From Paraburkholderia aromaticivorans (lineage in GTDB: Bacteria; Pseudomonadota; Gammaproteobacteria; Burkholderiales; Burkholderiaceae), in contig NZ_CP051516.1 of the NCBI RefSeq assembly GCF_012689525.1, positions 620,001 through 684,000 on the forward strand: 64,000 bases of DNA, in the 5' to 3' direction. Made by a program: the position numbers and the translations under genes. Under the pieces are notes generated by a model. That model was not told the origin of the DNA. It saw only the letters and a list, made by a program, of their open reading frames with translations, and did not search any database. The stretch's first letter is position 1. Every line of letters starts with the position of its first letter. This document shows positions 1 to 8,682 of the stretch, piece after piece.

Positions 1-2
1 AA

Positions 3-65
3 GAGCTTGTCGAGCGTTTCAATGCCGCGACCGGCAAGAAACTCGACAAGACCAAGGTGAAGTGA
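3..65 (+). CDS. C-terminal end of an unidentified protein (cut by window edge)
   Basis: An open frame runs in from the left edge and stops at TGA 63-65. It encodes a lysine-rich tail that ends LDKTKVK. The frame keeps plausible codon use, and the strong hairpin about 80 bases downstream suits the end of a transcription unit. Too little is present to assign a family. Confidence 0.5.
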   Translation, partial: ELVERFNAATGKKLDKTKVK

Positions 66-146
66 CGGCTTGGTCGACCGTGTCGTGCGGTCGAGCATAG
101 TCAAAAAACTTGCGCAATCGCGCGGATCGGTGAATGATCGAACAGG

Positions 147-178
147 CGGCCTCGCCAGCGTCCATGCTGGCGGGGCCG
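147..178 (+). terminator. Hairpin terminator after the left-edge gene
   Basis: A 13-bp stem (147-159 with 166-178, one G-T pair) closes a 6-base loop and is followed by TTTGCTCCTTT. A weaker inverted repeat lies at 74-80/88-94. It sits between the left-edge gene and the start chosen for the aminotransferase. This argues against starting that gene at the upstream ATG at 134. Confidence 0.55.
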
Positions 179-217
179 TTTGCTCCTTTGCGTCCTGACA
201 TTCACGTACCGATCATT

Positions 218-1441
218 ATGCCGACTTCAACGTTCACATCCGCATCTTCCGCAGTGCCCTGTCCGGTTGTCGAATCGCTCGACGCCATTCTTCCCGAAGA
301 GCCGCTCCTGATGATGGGCGCCGGCCCCGTGCCAATTCCCGCGGCGGTGGCCAAGGCCAACGCGATCGTGATCAATCACCTGGGCGGCACGATGGTGAAG
401 GTGATCGGGCAGGTGAAGTCGATGGCGCGCTACGTGTTCCAGACGAATTCGAAATGGGTGCTGGGCGTGGCCGGACCGGGATCGGCCGCGATGGAGATGG
501 CGATTTCGAACCTCGCGTGGGAAGGCACGCGTGTGCTTTCCATCAAGAACGGTTTTTTCAGTGAACGGATGGCGGAGATGGGCCGGCGTGTCGGCGCGCG
601 GGTGAGTACGCTCGATGTTGCTGATCGTTCGGTGGCGAGTCTTGAAGAGATTGCTGAGGCGATTCGCCGCGAGCGTCCCGAGATCGTGACGGTGGTGCAG
701 GGCGAGACGTCGAATACGGTGTGGAATTATCACCTGAAGGAGATTGCCGGGTTAGCGAAAGCCGCTGGCGCGTTGGTGATCGTCGATGCGGTTTGTACGT
801 TGAGTACGATGCCGTTGGAGATGGATGCTTGGGGGATCGATGCGGTGATTACCGGAGGGCAGAAGGGGTTGTCGTCGATTCCGGGTGTGTCGTTGATTGC
901 GTTTTCCGATGCGGCCTGGGAGCGGGTGAAGGGGCGTACGGCACCGAATGCGCACTGGTGTCTGGATGCTTCGCTCGCGGAAAATTTTTGGCACAACGCG
1001 GGGTATCACTATACGGCGCCTGTTTCTGGGGTTCTGGCTTTGCATGAAGCGTTGCGGCTCGTTTGTGCAGAGACGCTGGAGAAGCGCTTTGCCCGGCATC
1101 TGAAGTGTTCGTTGGCGTTGCAGGATGGGGTCGCTGCGATGGGGTTGCGGTTGTATACGCCGGAGGCTTGTCGGTTGAATTCTGTTGTCGGGATCGAGGT
1201 GCCCGATGGGTTCGGTCCCGCGGATGTGTGTTCGCATATTTCGCGGATGCATCAGGTCGAGATTTCAGGTTCTTTTGGATTGCCAATTGTTCGTGTCGGG
1301 CAGATGGGGGAGCAGTGTCGGGAACATAATCTGTTTCGCACTGTGCATGCGCTTGGGAGGACTATGGTGGATCTTGGAGTTAAGGTTGATTTGCCTGCGG
1401 GCGTTGCGGCGTTGGAGAGAGGGCTGTCGGGGGCACGGTAG
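218..1441 (+). CDS. Class V PLP-dependent aminotransferase, alanine-glyoxylate aminotransferase family
   Basis: A 407-residue fold-type I aminotransferase, predicted cytosolic, that would move an amino group from alanine or serine to glyoxylate or a related oxo-acid. Visible landmarks are an N-terminal GAGPVPIP segment, the glycine-rich VAGPGSAAME stretch, the family's QGETSNTV motif, the PLP-contacting VIVDAVCTL aspartate, and the Schiff-base lysine (residue 216) in ITGGQKGLSS. Length is normal for the family. ATG 218 is preferred over ATG 134 because the longer version would translate through a hairpin and the family begins near LLMMGAGPV. The 3' half has a lower-GC, more G/T-rich codon choice than the 5' half. 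The gene stands alone, so the exact substrate cannot be told. Confidence 0.85.
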   Translation: MPTSTFTSASSAVPCPVVESLDAILPEEPLLMMGAGPVPIPAAVAKANAIVINHLGGTMVKVIGQVKSMARYVFQTNSKWVLGVAGPGSAAMEMAISNLAWEGTRVLSIKNGFFSERMAEMGRRVGARVSTLDVADRSVASLEEIAEAIRRERPEIVTVVQGETSNTVWNYHLKEIAGLAKAAGALVIVDAVCTLSTMPLEMDAWGIDAVITGGQKGLSSIPGVSLIAFSDAAWERVKGRTAPNAHWCLDASLAENFWHNAGYHYTAPVSGVLALHEALRLVCAETLEKRFARHLKCSLALQDGVAAMGLRLYTPEACRLNSVVGIEVPDGFGPADVCSHISRMHQVEISGSFGLPIVRVGQMGEQCREHNLFRTVHALGRTMVDLGVKVDLPAGVAALERGLSGAR

Positions 1442-1442
1442 G

Positions 1443-2874
1443 GCGGGTTTGCCTGCGCGGCGCTTTGTCTGTGATCCTAAGGGTTTGGCCTCTCCTTGCT
1501 TTGTTTGTGGTCTATTAGCGTTGCCCCTGTGCGGGGCGGCACCTACTTTCTTTGCCGCGGCAAAGAAAGTAGGCAAAGAAAGCCGCTTCACACCGCTAGC
1601 TCATAAGCGGGTCTCTCGCGCAGTCGCGGTAGTGGTGCATCTGGAATCTGTGTTTTCGCGCATTCGGCGCTTGTGACAAGGCACTCATACCTCCCGCCCC
1701 GCGCTGCGCGCTCGCCGGAACGGTCTGCTTCAAACCTTTGGATTGTTCTGTGGGCGGTGGGAGCCATCGGCTTCGCCTTCGCCTCGGCGATGCCGCGACT
1801 CACACAGTGACTTTGAAAACGTCTCAGTCGACAGACGGATCTCGCGCACGAAGGTGTGCCGTCGGCGCAAGAAATGGAGCCGTCAGTTTTCACAGCGCCC
1901 CACGCGCGTTGGGTAGATCTCGCACTCCATCAACGGCCTCCAGCTCGGAAATAGTCGGGTACTTCAATCGCTAATCAAGCGGTTTTTCTCGGAAGTTTCT
2001 TTGGCGCTGTAGCCTGCATTCTGGCCGTTGTTTGGGAAGTTTCGGAATTGATTCCGTGAGCGTGTTTTAGCTTATTCGGGTGATCATTCGCAGAACGACA
2101 TGTTTAAACTTGTCCTGTCGTGTGCTTCACGACAAACAGTTTCGCAGCCTGGGTCACATAGAGTCCGTACGCTTGCGCAAGCAAGGTGTGCGTTGCCTTT
2201 GCACGTCTGATTCCAATGAATTAGTAAGGACTTTGCGGGGCAGCAGCCTGCATAGCCAGGTGGCAAACTAACCGACGGCGTTCAATCCCGAAGCCCACGT
2301 GCCGAATTCCCCGAAGTAAGGGCGGGGTTCATCCCAGCTATCCGAAAGCGCATGCGAATGTGGGCAATCATCAGGCATCGCGGGGGAGGGTAGTAAATTT
2401 TCGATATGCGTGTGCTGTCGCACAGACGCTTCCACGCGGACGGTCCACATTCGATAAATGCTAGTTGCGGGAGTGGCGCATGCGCCTCAAACGGTCTGCT
2501 TGCTGTGCGCCCTTGTATGTTGTGCGTGTGCACGTCTCACCAAGAGGGGCTGCTTTTCCTGCCTAAGCATGCAGCCTGCAAGGTGTAACAAGACGCTGGT
2601 ATGACGAACTCCAGCCGTCATAGCCGCAGCGTCCCCTTTGCTCGTGATCGTGAAGATTACGCTGCAACTGTTCGCGTTTTTTCTGCCAACCGTTTCCGAA
2701 CAATGCGTTTCCCACGTTTGTCGCGTGCGAGCGGGCATATCGAGCGAAGCAATCTGTCGACGACAGGTATCCGAAAGATCTTCTTCGTCGGCGCGTCAGC
2801 GGCGGACGACGGTACGAAGAAGAATCGCTTTCAGGAACCGACATGAACCGCTTTATTGTGAGGGCTGGTCGCCA
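1443..2874. other. Long non-coding stretch containing dispersed-repeat sequence
   Basis: About 1.4 kb with no convincing gene on either strand. The left part (about 1480-1960) carries a palindrome-centred sequence that looks like a dispersed intergenic repeat. The right part (about 2000-2870) has mixed composition with several short, non-overlapping open frames, none with a ribosome-binding site or a recognisable protein. The segment 2600-2870 is open in frame with the following acyltransferase but does not look like protein. Confidence 0.5.
1542..1573. repeat. 32-bp perfect palindrome of a Burkholderia-type intergenic repeat
   Basis: The 16-base arm CCTACTTTCTTTGCCG at 1542-1557 is followed directly by its exact reverse complement at 1558-1573. 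Copies of its core (CTTTGCCGCGGCAAAG) with similar flanks are, from memory, common between genes of Burkholderia and Paraburkholderia. Short open frames across it are by-products of the repeat. Confidence 0.75.
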
Positions 2875-3975
2875 ATGCAACTTTTTCCGATCGACACCAT
2901 GCTACCTCGCCAAAGCCGCGTTTCGCATTCGAAAGACAATTTCGATGCAATCCGTTTGTTCGCGGCGCTCGTAGTTGTGTATGGTCACGCGTTCGCGCTG
3001 ACCGGCGCAACGCCCCCAGCGATATTTGGGAATTACGTGTCGACCATCGCGGTCAAGGTGTTTTTTATCATTAGCGGCTACCTGGTGATCGAGAGTTGGA
3101 GGCGCGATCCATCGGTGTCTCGCTACCTGTCGCGCAGATCCCTACGGATCTTTCCGGGCCTTGTGGTCTGCACGCTGTTGAGCGCTTTTTTGCTCGGGCC
3201 GCTCGTCACGAGTCTGCCGCTCGGCGAGTACTTCACGTCGCCTCTGTTTGCTCGCTACCTTCTGAACATGGTCCTCCGACCACACACAATATTGCCGGGA
3301 GTGTTCGAGCACAACACCTATCCGGATGCCGTCAACGGCTCGTTGTGGACATTGCCAGTCGAGTTCGGCATGTATCTCGTCACGCCGCTAATCGTGCTTC
3401 GGGGAAAAGGCGAGAAGACCCGTACCATTCTGGGCACGCTCGGGCTATGCGCGCTTAGTTTGTACGTGCTATTCGCTAAGCCGGATCTGGGTGCACACGG
3501 TCAGGCCATCAAGGATTATCTAGAAGTGGCGCCGTACTTTCTCCTTGGCGCCATGTGGCGAGTCGCCGCACCACAAACAGTCTTCAATGCTCAAACTGCT
3601 GTGCTCCTGTTGTTTCTGCTTACGCTCATACCGGCAGGGCCACAATACGAAATAGGACTCTACCTCGTCCTGCCTTATGCGATTTTGTCGGCCTCCCTGT
3701 GCAAGCCTGCACTATTGAGATCGGCGGGACGTTTCGGCGATTTTTCGTACGGGGTCTACATATACGGCTTTCCCATACAACAGACGGTGTCCTTTTACTT
3801 TCATACGCAAGGCCAGCCATTCCTGAATTTTGGTCTGTCGGTCGTGCCGACGCTCGCACTGGCCGCCCTATCCTGGCACTTTGTTGAAAAGCCGTTCCTT
3901 ACTCTCAAGCCACGCCGTCAACCGTCCGTGAAAAGCCCCATTGCGAGCGAGACCGCCGCGGGCTCCATTGGATGA
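2875..3975 (+). CDS. Acyltransferase 3 family membrane protein (OafA/NodX type)
   Basis: A 366-residue polytopic inner-membrane acyltransferase that would transfer an acetyl or other short acyl group to a cell-surface or exported sugar. Family landmarks are the N-terminal NFDAIRLFAALVVVYGHA with its conserved histidine, the FFIISGYL helix, the basic RRSLRIFPGL motif, GSLWTLPVEFGMYL, and the C-terminal FSYGVYIYGFPIQQ. About ten hydrophobic helices are visible. ATG 2875 is chosen because GAGGG lies about 10 bases upstream and the family starts close to this point; ATG 2899 is an alternative. GC is visibly lower than in the metabolic genes around it. A second acyltransferase of the same family follows 228 bases downstream. 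The substrate is unknown. Confidence 0.85.
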   Translation: MQLFPIDTMLPRQSRVSHSKDNFDAIRLFAALVVVYGHAFALTGATPPAIFGNYVSTIAVKVFFIISGYLVIESWRRDPSVSRYLSRRSLRIFPGLVVCTLLSAFLLGPLVTSLPLGEYFTSPLFARYLLNMVLRPHTILPGVFEHNTYPDAVNGSLWTLPVEFGMYLVTPLIVLRGKGEKTRTILGTLGLCALSLYVLFAKPDLGAHGQAIKDYLEVAPYFLLGAMWRVAAPQTVFNAQTAVLLLFLLTLIPAGPQYEIGLYLVLPYAILSASLCKPALLRSAGRFGDFSYGVYIYGFPIQQTVSFYFHTQGQPFLNFGLSVVPTLALAALSWHFVEKPFLTLKPRRQPSVKSPIASETAAGSIG

Positions 3976-4203
3976 TCCCGCAACGCTGTCTCGCGTTGTT
4001 GGGGCTGCGCGCGCAGTACGGCTTTTTTATTGTGTGAATTTTAATTGCGACGATTCTATCGACACCGGCGGCTCAACTAAAGCGAGTGCTGGCGAACGTG
4101 CGCCGGGCTTGGTGCTGACGGCCAGTCATTCGTTCGTTGCCGCACAGTACCTCGACCTTCCTGGCAGATAGAATCAAGCGGTACTCCGTTACAGGTACAA
4201 CTG

Positions 4204-5322
4204 ATGGCGACTAGTGAAAAGTCCGGGTTACCGAATGTGGGTCAGGTGACGTCCTCCTCAGCCGGTCGATACGCGTTCATCGACGTTCTGCGCGGAGTGG
4301 CTGCATGCCTCGTTGTTTTTCAGCATGGCGGCGAAAGCGTCGGATGGTTCTCGACCACGACGGGTATCGGCCCGGAAGTCAACTTTGGTCAAATCGGTGT
4401 TCTTACGTTTTTTCTAGTTAGTGGCTTCGTCATTCCACTCAGTCTTGAACGGGCCAATTCGTTGGGGAAGTTCTGGAAGCATCGTGCTTTTCGGATCTAC
4501 CCGCTTTATCTGGTGATCTTCGCGCTCGAATTCCTGCGCTGTATCGCAGGCCAGGGCCCATTTTCTCTAGGGGCCGTACACAATCTCGGCCTCTTTTTCC
4601 TATCGCACCTATTCTTTCTTCAGGACTATGTCTATCGACCGAATTTCGTCGGCGCGTCGTGGACTCTGGCGATGGAATTCGCCTGGTACATCATGCTTTC
4701 CGCTGCGTTCGTTATACGAGCGAATCGACGAAGCGTCTTCCTGACCGTGATTACTGTGCTCGGACTGCTCACGTTATCAGCGGCATCATACGTCCTTCAC
4801 TTGCGGATACCGCTTGGTCGCTGCGGGATCATGGCGACCTGTGTTGTGGGGTTACTGTTTTACCGACTGCACACGAGCGAAATCAGTTTTCGCACATTTC
4901 TCATCCTGGTGGGTTCTATCATCGGCGCTATCGTTCCGGCGTTGTACGTTGGATTTGGAGTATTCGACCGAGCGGAAGTGGCAACGGTACAAAGCGTTTT
5001 CATTTCGTGGGGCATCGCGTACCTGCTGTTCATGGGATGCTACGCCGCGCGCAAGCAGTCGGTCATGCGCTTCAGACCGCTACTGGCTCTCGGGACGATC
5101 AGCTATTCGGTATATCTGCTGCACCCGCTGGTGGAGAGTCTGATTTCTTCGATGAATGTGCAGGGCACGGTATTTATGGCGATATTGTTCCTGGTGACGA
5201 TCGTACTCTCGTCCCTAACTTATCGTTACATTGAAAAGCCGGGGATTGAATACCCGCGACGCGTCGAGAGGAAGAAGCAAGAGCGTCTGGAGATTCAAGC
5301 TCAAGCCCTAGCTAACGACTAA
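4204..5322 (+). CDS. Acyltransferase 3 family membrane protein
   Basis: A 372-residue polytopic acyltransferase of the same broad family as its left neighbour but clearly different in sequence. Landmarks: YAFIDVLRGVAACLVVFQHG near residue 22 (conserved histidine), IGVLTFFLVSGFVIPLSL, KHRAFRIYPLYLV, GASWTLAMEFAWYIM and, near the end, ISYSVYLLHPLVE and TYRYIEKPGIEY. The protein ends in a charged cytosolic tail. The ribosome-binding site is weak (ACAGG about 10 bases before the ATG), but family alignment supports this start. Low GC and a short low-GC gap link it with the preceding acyltransferase as a pair that may have been acquired together. The acceptor is unknown; O-acetylation of a surface glycan is the usual role. 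Confidence 0.85.
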   Translation: MATSEKSGLPNVGQVTSSSAGRYAFIDVLRGVAACLVVFQHGGESVGWFSTTTGIGPEVNFGQIGVLTFFLVSGFVIPLSLERANSLGKFWKHRAFRIYPLYLVIFALEFLRCIAGQGPFSLGAVHNLGLFFLSHLFFLQDYVYRPNFVGASWTLAMEFAWYIMLSAAFVIRANRRSVFLTVITVLGLLTLSAASYVLHLRIPLGRCGIMATCVVGLLFYRLHTSEISFRTFLILVGSIIGAIVPALYVGFGVFDRAEVATVQSVFISWGIAYLLFMGCYAARKQSVMRFRPLLALGTISYSVYLLHPLVESLISSMNVQGTVFMAILFLVTIVLSSLTYRYIEKPGIEYPRRVERKKQERLEIQAQALAND

Positions 5323-5528
5323 TGGAGTAACGCGACCAGACTCGTGCTTTCCTGGCTCGAATTTGGCATTAGTCTGCCAACTGAGGCAAACTCGATGCTC
5401 GCTTGCCGGTCCTGCCCGACGATCCCGACTCGCCACCGCGACCCCGACGCGACATTGTTGCGGCTGCATCGGGCGCTACACCCAGTTCAGCGATGAAATT
5501 GCGCAGATCACCGGGCAGACCAAAAACC

Positions 5529-6740
5529 TCACAGCGCCGCGGGCAAATCTCTTACCTTAGCATTCCGCAAATACAGTAAGGTAGAAAGCCCCACACCCGC
5601 TGCGGCGGCAACAGCAGCAAACAGAAACACCGACCCATACCCAAACTCCCCGGCGATATACCCGGCCAGCGGCCCAGTAATCCCAAGCGAGAGATCCAGA
5701 AACACGGAATAAGCCGACAAAGCCGCCCCCCGACTAGCCGGCGGCACGAGCCCTACAGCCTCGACCCCAAGCGCCGGAAACACCAACGCAAACCCAAAGC
5801 CAGTCAGCGCCGCCCCAGCCAGCGCGACATGGGGCTCAGGCGCGAGCCACAACATCAACAACCCGGCACATTCAAACGAAAACGAAGCAATCGCGACCCG
5901 AAACCCACCATAGGTCTTAATCGTATTGGCGAACAACAACCGCGCGCCAATAAACAGCGTCCCGAACACCGTCAACGACAACGCCGCATTCGGCCAATGC
6001 TTCGCCGCATAAAACAGCGTGATGAAAGTCGCGATCGACCCAAACCCAGCCGAACCGAGCGCCAACCCAATCCCGTGAGGCAACACCCGCGTGAACACGC
6101 TGCGATACGACATGCGCTCGCCGTGCACGATCGGTACCGACGCCATCGGACGAGCCAGATAAAAACCAAGCGCCGCCAGCACAATCACCAAAATCCCCAA
6201 CGCGGCAAATCCGACCGTATGCTCGATAGCCACGCCCAACGGTGCGCCGACTGCCAGCGCGCCATACGTCGCGATACCGTTCCAGGAGATCACGCGCGCA
6301 TTGTTGCTCGTGCCCACCCGGCCGATGCCCCACAAAATCGCGCCCGTACCACACAGGCTCTCGCCGAACCCCAACACGAGACGGCTGCATACCAAGAGCC
6401 CGAGGCTCAACACCGGCCAGCGCCCACACAGCACAGCCAGCAACAGCAAAACCCCGCTCGCACCACAACCCAGCAAACCAATCGAAACAGTCCGCTTGGG
6501 CCCCAACGTATCGGCAGAACGGCCGGCCAGCGGCCGCGATGCCAACGTCGCCAGGTATTGCACGCTGATCGCCGCACCCGCCAGCACGGCGCTGTAACCG
6601 AGGTCGTCGTGGACGTAGCCCGGCAGCACCGCCAGCGGAATTCCGATCGTCAGATAGCAAAGAAACGTGAAAAAGACGACCGGAATGATCTGCATGGTCG
6701 TCGCAAATTCGCTGCGAGGTGTCGCTGAGTCGGTGGACAT
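5529..6740 (-). CDS. MFS transporter of the YhhS/YfcJ family
   Basis: A 403-residue major facilitator with twelve predicted membrane helices. Signature pieces are [19 protein letters not shown] near the start, the loop 2-3 motif [16 protein letters not shown], and paired glycine-rich helices in the C-terminal half. The [18 protein letters not shown] block is characteristic of the uncharacterised YhhS/YfcJ efflux-type carriers. The gene is divergent from xdhA across a 390-base gap. No binding partner or regulator adjoins it, so the cargo cannot be stated. Confidence 0.85.
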   Translation of the reverse strand: MSTDSATPRSEFATTMQIIPVVFFTFLCYLTIGIPLAVLPGYVHDDLGYSAVLAGAAISVQYLATLASRPLAGRSADTLGPKRTVSIGLLGCGASGVLLLLAVLCGRWPVLSLGLLVCSRLVLGFGESLCGTGAILWGIGRVGTSNNARVISWNGIATYGALAVGAPLGVAIEHTVGFAALGILVIVLAALGFYLARPMASVPIVHGERMSYRSVFTRVLPHGIGLALGSAGFGSIATFITLFYAAKHWPNAALSLTVFGTLFIGARLLFANTIKTYGGFRVAIASFSFECAGLLMLWLAPEPHVALAGAALTGFGFALVFPALGVEAVGLVPPASRGAALSAYSVFLDLSLGITGPLAGYIAGEFGYGSVFLFAAVAAAAGVGLSTLLYLRNAKVRDLPAAL

Positions 6741-7130
6741 GGGGAAAACGAGACTTGAAATCGGCGGGAAGGCGTGATTTTCCCATGGAACCGATTCTCT
6801 TGCAGGACTTGCTTAATAATTCGTCCGACGAAAATCCGATTTAGGAACCCTATAGTGGTCCGTTTTTGTCTCAGCAGTGCCTAATTTTTGAGCACGATCA
6901 GCCAAAACACCGTGACTCGACTTGTCCGTTATGCTGCATAAAATATAAAAACGCAGCGAAACATCACAACCACCATAAGTCAACCACCCCCCAAACCCAT
7001 CTCGATATCTTTTCGCGGATATGTCCCGCATGCGATCCGAGCTATGGGTTGTATTTATTGACGGTGATAGTTTTCGAACCATCACTGCTGCACGTCCCCA
7101 CGGACACAGAACATTCGAGAGTAACGAGAC
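6741..7130. promoter_or_regulatory. AT-rich divergent promoter region between the MFS gene and xdhA
   Basis: 390 bases separate two divergent genes. The stretch 6880-7080 is strikingly AT-rich for this genome, with several A/T tracts near 6940-6970 and 7040-7080, as expected of a promoter region. An AGAGTAACGAG purine run precedes the xdhA ATG. No unambiguous -35/-10 pair or inverted repeat was identified. Confidence 0.45.
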
Positions 7131-8654
7131 ATGACTGAGCCGATTCGCTTCTACCATCGCAACGCGATCCGCGAGATCAAGGACGCGCCCGTCACCCGCA
7201 CCGTCCTGCAATATCTGCGCGAAGACGCGCATTGCACCGGCACCAAGGAAGGCTGCGCCGAAGGCGACTGCGGCGCGTGCACGGTCGTGATCGGCGAGCG
7301 TAACGAGGCGGGCGGCGTCGACTTCAAGGCGGTCAACGCCTGCATCCAGTTCGTGCCGACGCTCGACGGCAAGGCGCTCTACACCGTCGAAGACCTGCGC
7401 CAGCCGGACGGCTCCCTGCATCCGGTGCAGGAAGCGATGGTCGAGTGCCACGGCTCGCAGTGCGGTTTCTGCACGCCGGGCTTCATCATGTCGATGTGGT
7501 CGCTGTACGAAAAGCACGGCCACGAACATAGCTGCGCGAACAAGACCGTGCCGTCGCGCGACGCGATCAGTAATGCGTTGACCGGCAACCTGTGCCGCTG
7601 CACGGGCTATCGTCCGATCGTCGACGCCGCCGTGCGCATGTTCGAAGCGCCGGCGCCGAAAGCGCCTGTCAACATCGAAGCGCTGTCGAAAACGCTCGCC
7701 ACGATCGAACGCAAGGACACTTTCCACTATCAGCATGCCGGCCAACGCTTCGACGCGCCGCGCACGGTCGAGGCGCTCGCCAAGATCAAGGAAGCCGAAC
7801 CGGCCACCCGTATTCTCGCCGGCAGCACGGACATCGGCCTGTGGGTCACGAAGATGATGCGCGATCTCGGCAACATCGTGTACGTCGGGCAGATCGCCGA
7901 ATTGCAGAAGCTCGAAACGAACGACGAATGGATCGAAATCGGCGCGGGTGTGAGCGTCGAAAAGGCCTATACGGAAATCGTCAAACAGTACCCGGAAATG
8001 TTCGAAATGCAGCAACGCTTCGCGTCGCTGCCGATCCGTAACGCCGGCACGCTCGGCGGCAATATCGCCAACGGTTCGCCGATCGGCGATTCAATGCCGG
8101 GCCTGATCGCCCTCGGCGCGCGCGTGATCGTGCGTGGCGGCGAGATCGAGCGCGACATGCCGCTCGAAGACCTGTACCTCGCGTATCAGAAGAAGGACAT
8201 GGCGGAACACGAGTTCGTCGTCGGGCTGAAAGTGCCGTCGCGCACTGGCGTGCGTCAGAACCTGCAGTTCCGCACTTACAAACTCTCGAAGCGTTTCGAC
8301 TCGGACATCTCGGCCGTGTGCGCCGCGTTCTCGTTCATCGCCGACGGCAACCTGATTCGCGAGCCGCGCATCGCGTTCGGCGGCATGGCCGCCACGTCCA
8401 AGCGGGCGACGCACGTGGAAGCCGTGTTGCGCGACGCCGAATGGCACGAAGCCACCGCGCATGCCGCGATGCTCGCGCTCGGCAACGACTACGCGCCGCT
8501 GTCGGACATGCGCGCGACCAGCAACTACCGCCTCGAATCGGCGAAAAACACGGTGTACCGCTTCTGGCTCGAAACGCGCCCGAACAATCCGCTGCCGAAG
8601 AGCGCGCTGGATGTACGCGCGGTCGCCCCGGCCTGTGCGCCGGTCGGCGCCTAA
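7131..8654 (+). CDS. xdhA: Xanthine dehydrogenase small subunit (2Fe-2S and FAD domains)
   Basis: A 507-residue electron-transfer subunit of the cytosolic molybdenum enzyme that oxidises hypoxanthine to xanthine and urate. Residues about 1-90 form a plant-type ferredoxin domain with cysteines in GCAEGDCGAC and in VNACIQ. Residues about 95-165 form the second [2Fe-2S] domain, with CGFCTPGF and LCRCTGYRP. Residues about 190-370 form the FAD-binding domain, with ILAGSTDIGLWV and the RNAGTLGGNIANGSPIGDS loop. The CO-dehydrogenase-flavoprotein C-terminal domain follows. All eight cluster cysteines are present and the length is typical of bacterial XdhA. It is the first gene of an operon with xdhB 28 bases downstream. 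The ATG has an AGAGTAACGAG ribosome-binding region. Confidence 0.97.
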   Translation: MTEPIRFYHRNAIREIKDAPVTRTVLQYLREDAHCTGTKEGCAEGDCGACTVVIGERNEAGGVDFKAVNACIQFVPTLDGKALYTVEDLRQPDGSLHPVQEAMVECHGSQCGFCTPGFIMSMWSLYEKHGHEHSCANKTVPSRDAISNALTGNLCRCTGYRPIVDAAVRMFEAPAPKAPVNIEALSKTLATIERKDTFHYQHAGQRFDAPRTVEALAKIKEAEPATRILAGSTDIGLWVTKMMRDLGNIVYVGQIAELQKLETNDEWIEIGAGVSVEKAYTEIVKQYPEMFEMQQRFASLPIRNAGTLGGNIANGSPIGDSMPGLIALGARVIVRGGEIERDMPLEDLYLAYQKKDMAEHEFVVGLKVPSRTGVRQNLQFRTYKLSKRFDSDISAVCAAFSFIADGNLIREPRIAFGGMAATSKRATHVEAVLRDAEWHEATAHAAMLALGNDYAPLSDMRATSNYRLESAKNTVYRFWLETRPNNPLPKSALDVRAVAPACAPVGA

Positions 8655-8682
8655 GAAGCCAAAGGATACGGAGAACCCAACA

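Noticed and set aside
134..217. Longer start of the class V aminotransferase at ATG 134
   Set aside because: It would translate through a 13-bp hairpin and adds residues not found in the family; ATG 218 fits better.
1265..1974. Several short open frames across the palindromic repeat, on both strands
   Set aside because: They arise from the repeat itself, have no ribosome-binding sites and overlap each other in different frames.
2638..2874. N-terminal extension of the first acyltransferase
   Set aside because: Composition and sequence do not look like protein; the family begins near residue NFDAIRLFAAL and a better ribosome-binding site lies before 2875.
5829..6728. Open frame antisense to the MFS transporter gene
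   Set aside because: Shadow frame rich in Arg, Gln and His with no domain; the MFS frame is clearly the real one.
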